7,231 nucleotides of DNA from an uncultured Neisseriaceae bacterium (lineage in GTDB: Bacteria; Pseudomonadota; Gammaproteobacteria; Burkholderiales; UBA11063): the NCBI GenBank assembly GCA_903891375.1, contig CAITEL010000128.1, positions 1 through 7,231 of the forward strand, written 5' to 3'. Below the pieces are notes generated by a model that was not told the origin of the DNA, ran no database searches, and saw only the letters and a list, made by a program, of their open reading frames with translations. Every line of letters begins with the position of its first letter. Positions within the stretch are counted from its first letter, which is position 1. This document shows positions 6,554 through 7,231 of this stretch, piece by piece. The position numbers were made by a program, and so were the translations under genes.

Positions 6554-6991
6554 TTATTGCCAGTTTCCTATAACTCCTGTGTCATCCTCTGAGCCAGTGG
6601 TGGAGCCGTTTGGGCCAAAACTATAAACATCAACCTCGCCATGTTTCCCAGGGTTTTGATACTGGTATTGGTTTCCCCATGGGTCTGTAGGAAGCTTATC
6701 CAAATAACCTCCATCTTTATAGCTATTAGGAATTGGGGCAATTGATGGTTTACTTGCTAGTGCTTGAAGCCCTTGTTGGTTTGTTGGGTAACGCATGTTG
6801 TCTAAATTGTAGAGTTTAAGGGCATTTGCGATGGCTGAAATATCTGCTTTTGCTGCAACTTTACGAGCATCTTCGGCACGACCGAGGACTCTAGGGACAA
6901 TTAAGGCTGCCATAATACCGATAATTACTAAAACAACCATAATTTCAATAAGAGTAAAGCCACGCTGTTTGTATGATATTCTTTTTTCCAT
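6554..6991 (-). CDS. gspG: Type II secretion system major pseudopilin GspG
   Basis: Main building block of the periplasmic pseudopilus that pushes substrates through the GspD channel. The class III signal QRG|FTLIEIMVVLVIIGIMAAL has cleavage after G11 and Glu5 at E16. Strong family landmarks follow: VPRVLGRAEDARKVAAKADI (32-51), LKLYNLDNMRYPTNQQGLQAL (58-78), the stretch GYLDKLPTDPWGNQYQY (95-111) and NPGKHGEVDVYSFGPNG (113-129). The protein ends GVIGNWQ (139-145). The 145-residue length is normal. The C-terminal loop, which binds calcium in characterised GspG proteins, departs from the common 'GADG..DADIGNW' pattern: it reads GPNG and then EDDTGVIGNW. The gene has its own promoter candidate and a GGAG ribosome site, and it is first in the run G-H-I-J-K-L-M-N. 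Confidence 0.98.
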   Translation of the reverse strand: MEKRISYKQRGFTLIEIMVVLVIIGIMAALIVPRVLGRAEDARKVAAKADISAIANALKLYNLDNMRYPTNQQGLQALASKPSIAPIPNSYKDGGYLDKLPTDPWGNQYQYQNPGKHGEVDVYSFGPNGSTTGSEDDTGVIGNWQ

Positions 6992-6997
6992 TTTTTA

Positions 6998-7001
6998 CTC
7001 C
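6998..7001 (-). promoter_or_regulatory. Ribosome binding site of gspG
   Basis: GGAG on the minus strand with six bases (TAAAAA) between it and the gspG ATG. It is the clearest Shine-Dalgarno in the operon. Most downstream gsp genes lack one and instead overlap their upstream neighbour. Confidence 0.8.
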
Positions 7002-7028
7002 AAAATAAATTTAATATACAGACCCCTT

Positions 7029-7056
7029 ATTATAACATATAATTAACTTTAGTTAA
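7029..7056 (-). promoter_or_regulatory. Candidate sigma-70-type promoter for the gspG-N operon
   Basis: On the minus strand a perfect -10 TATAAT (7034-7029) is preceded, after 16 bases, by TTAACT (7056-7051), which matches the -35 consensus TTGACA at four of six positions. Transcription would start near 7022, leaving a leader of about 30 bases before gspG. The site lies in host DNA outside the IS30 end, so the operon would not need a promoter from the insertion element. AT-rich DNA gives many chance -10 matches; the position and spacing make this one plausible. Confidence 0.6.
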
Positions 7057-7060
7057 AGTT
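7043..7060. repeat. Short inverted repeats overlapping the -35 region
   Basis: AACTTTA (7045-7051) and TAAAGTT (7054-7060) form a 7-bp inverted repeat with a 2-bp spacer. A second, shifted pair, TTAACT (7043-7048) and AGTTAA (7051-7056), shares the same bases. The arms cover the proposed -35 hexamer, so an operator for a dimeric regulator is possible. No T-run follows on either strand, so it is not a terminator. Chance is also possible in sequence this rich in A and T. Confidence 0.4.
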
Positions 7061-7093
7061 GTATATGTCGATTTTCATGGTAGGTGCAGTAAT

Positions 7094-7118
7094 CGCCCAT
7101 TCAAGCTTCAAATGCGAC
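7094..7118 (-). repeat. Probable terminal inverted repeat of the IS30 element
   Basis: On the minus strand the region reads GTCGCATTTGAAGC then TTGAATGGGCG. It resembles the ends of many proteobacterial IS30-family elements, which carry a form like 'GTTGCACTTGAAACTTGAATC.GCC' across the transposase stop. The resemblance is from memory of the family. The partner repeat is not in the window, so this is a prediction. Confidence 0.5.
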
Positions 7119-7231
7119 ACTGATACCCTTATGTCGATATACGCGATTTAAATGTTTAAACATAACCTCATTAGGAGTTAAATAACCAAGAACCTTTCTT
7201 GGTCTATTGTTTAATATGTTCTGTACGTGCA
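7101..7231 (-). CDS. IS30-family transposase, C-terminal end (5' part outside window)
   Basis: Frame translated on the minus strand from the right edge to the TGA at 7103-7101; 42 residues are visible. LNNRPRKVLGYLTPNEVMF (about 6-24 of the visible part) is the well-known C-terminal signature of IS30-type DDE transposases ('NxRPRK.LgY.TP.Ev'). The ending ISVAFEA resembles the 'VALQT/VALE' ends of the family. The catalytic Asp and Glu residues and the N-terminal DNA-binding domain lie outside the window, so I cannot say whether the gene is intact. It reads in the same direction as the gsp operon. Confidence 0.9.
   Translation of the reverse strand, partial: HVQNILNNRPRKVLGYLTPNEVMFKHLNRVYRHKGISVAFEA

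Larger units (their letters stand above)
7090..7231 (-). mobile_element. IS30-family insertion sequence, one end
   Basis: The transposase tail (7101-7231) plus adjoining non-coding bases mark one end of an IS30-family element. The outer border is set at about 7090 because terminal repeats in this family commonly overlap or directly follow the transposase stop. The exact edge and any target duplication cannot be fixed without the other end. Confidence 0.7.

Noticed and set aside
1490..6991. Type IV pilus operon instead of a T2SS
   Set aside because: The N-terminal pseudopilin signals are shared with type IV pilins, but the order G-H-I-J-K-L-M-N, the GspG ending in IGNW, the non-Glu GspK and the presence of GspN are specific to type II secretion.
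7045..7060. Inverted repeat as a rho-independent terminator for the transposase
   Set aside because: The stem is made of A-T pairs with almost no G-C and no T-run follows on either strand, so termination is unlikely.
7064..7138. Nine-base repeat TATGTCGAT at 7064-7072 and 7130-7138
   Set aside because: One copy lies inside the transposase coding part and the other outside the IS; the match is short and not placed as a target duplication, so chance is the simplest view.
1..7231. tRNA genes, CRISPR arrays, riboswitches
   Set aside because: No tRNA-like arms, no regularly spaced repeats and no T-box-like leader before tyrS (only 33 nt upstream) were seen; coding genes fill nearly the whole window.

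Overview
The window is AT-rich throughout. It reads as part of a gammaproteobacterial chromosome with low G+C. That placement rests on an eight-gene gspG-to-gspN run, a GspN (found mainly in proteobacterial type II secretion systems), a TyrRS of the 'HLGH' type and an RlmB-type SpoU methyltransferase. The species cannot be named from the sequence. Every convincing gene lies on the minus strand, so the genes are read from the right edge toward the left.

Right end (about 7090-7231): the last 42 codons of an IS30-family transposase and a probable terminal inverted repeat. The rest of the element is outside the window. About 90 bases of host DNA follow, with a good sigma-70-like promoter (perfect TATAAT) overlapped by a short inverted repeat, and then a GGAG ribosome site.

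Middle (1490-6991): a compact type II secretion (T2SS) operon, gspG-H-I-J-K-L-M-N. It encodes the major pseudopilin (G), four minor pseudopilins (H, I, J, K), the inner-membrane platform proteins L and M, and the accessory protein N. Gene junctions are tight: 8 nt between G and H, 0 nt H/I (TAGATG), 1-nt overlap I/J (TGATG), and 4-nt ATGA overlaps at J/K, K/L, L/M and M/N. This regularity was used to correct the starts of gspK (5128) and gspL (4070). GspC, D, E, F and the prepilin peptidase O are not in the window and must be encoded elsewhere for a working machine.

Left end (1-1490): rlmB (23S rRNA ribose methyltransferase) begins on the stop codon of gspN (TAATG). After 33 nt comes tyrS (tyrosyl-tRNA synthetase), cut by the left edge just before its expected KMSKS loop. 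No terminator-like hairpin is visible anywhere from gspG to tyrS, so two translation-related housekeeping genes appear to be downstream cistrons of the secretion operon.

I do not see an undescribed system here. The most unusual points are the overlap of rlmB with the T2SS operon, the isolation of gspG-N from gspC-F behind an IS30 element, an N-terminally extended GspM, and a divergent C-terminal calcium-loop region in GspG.
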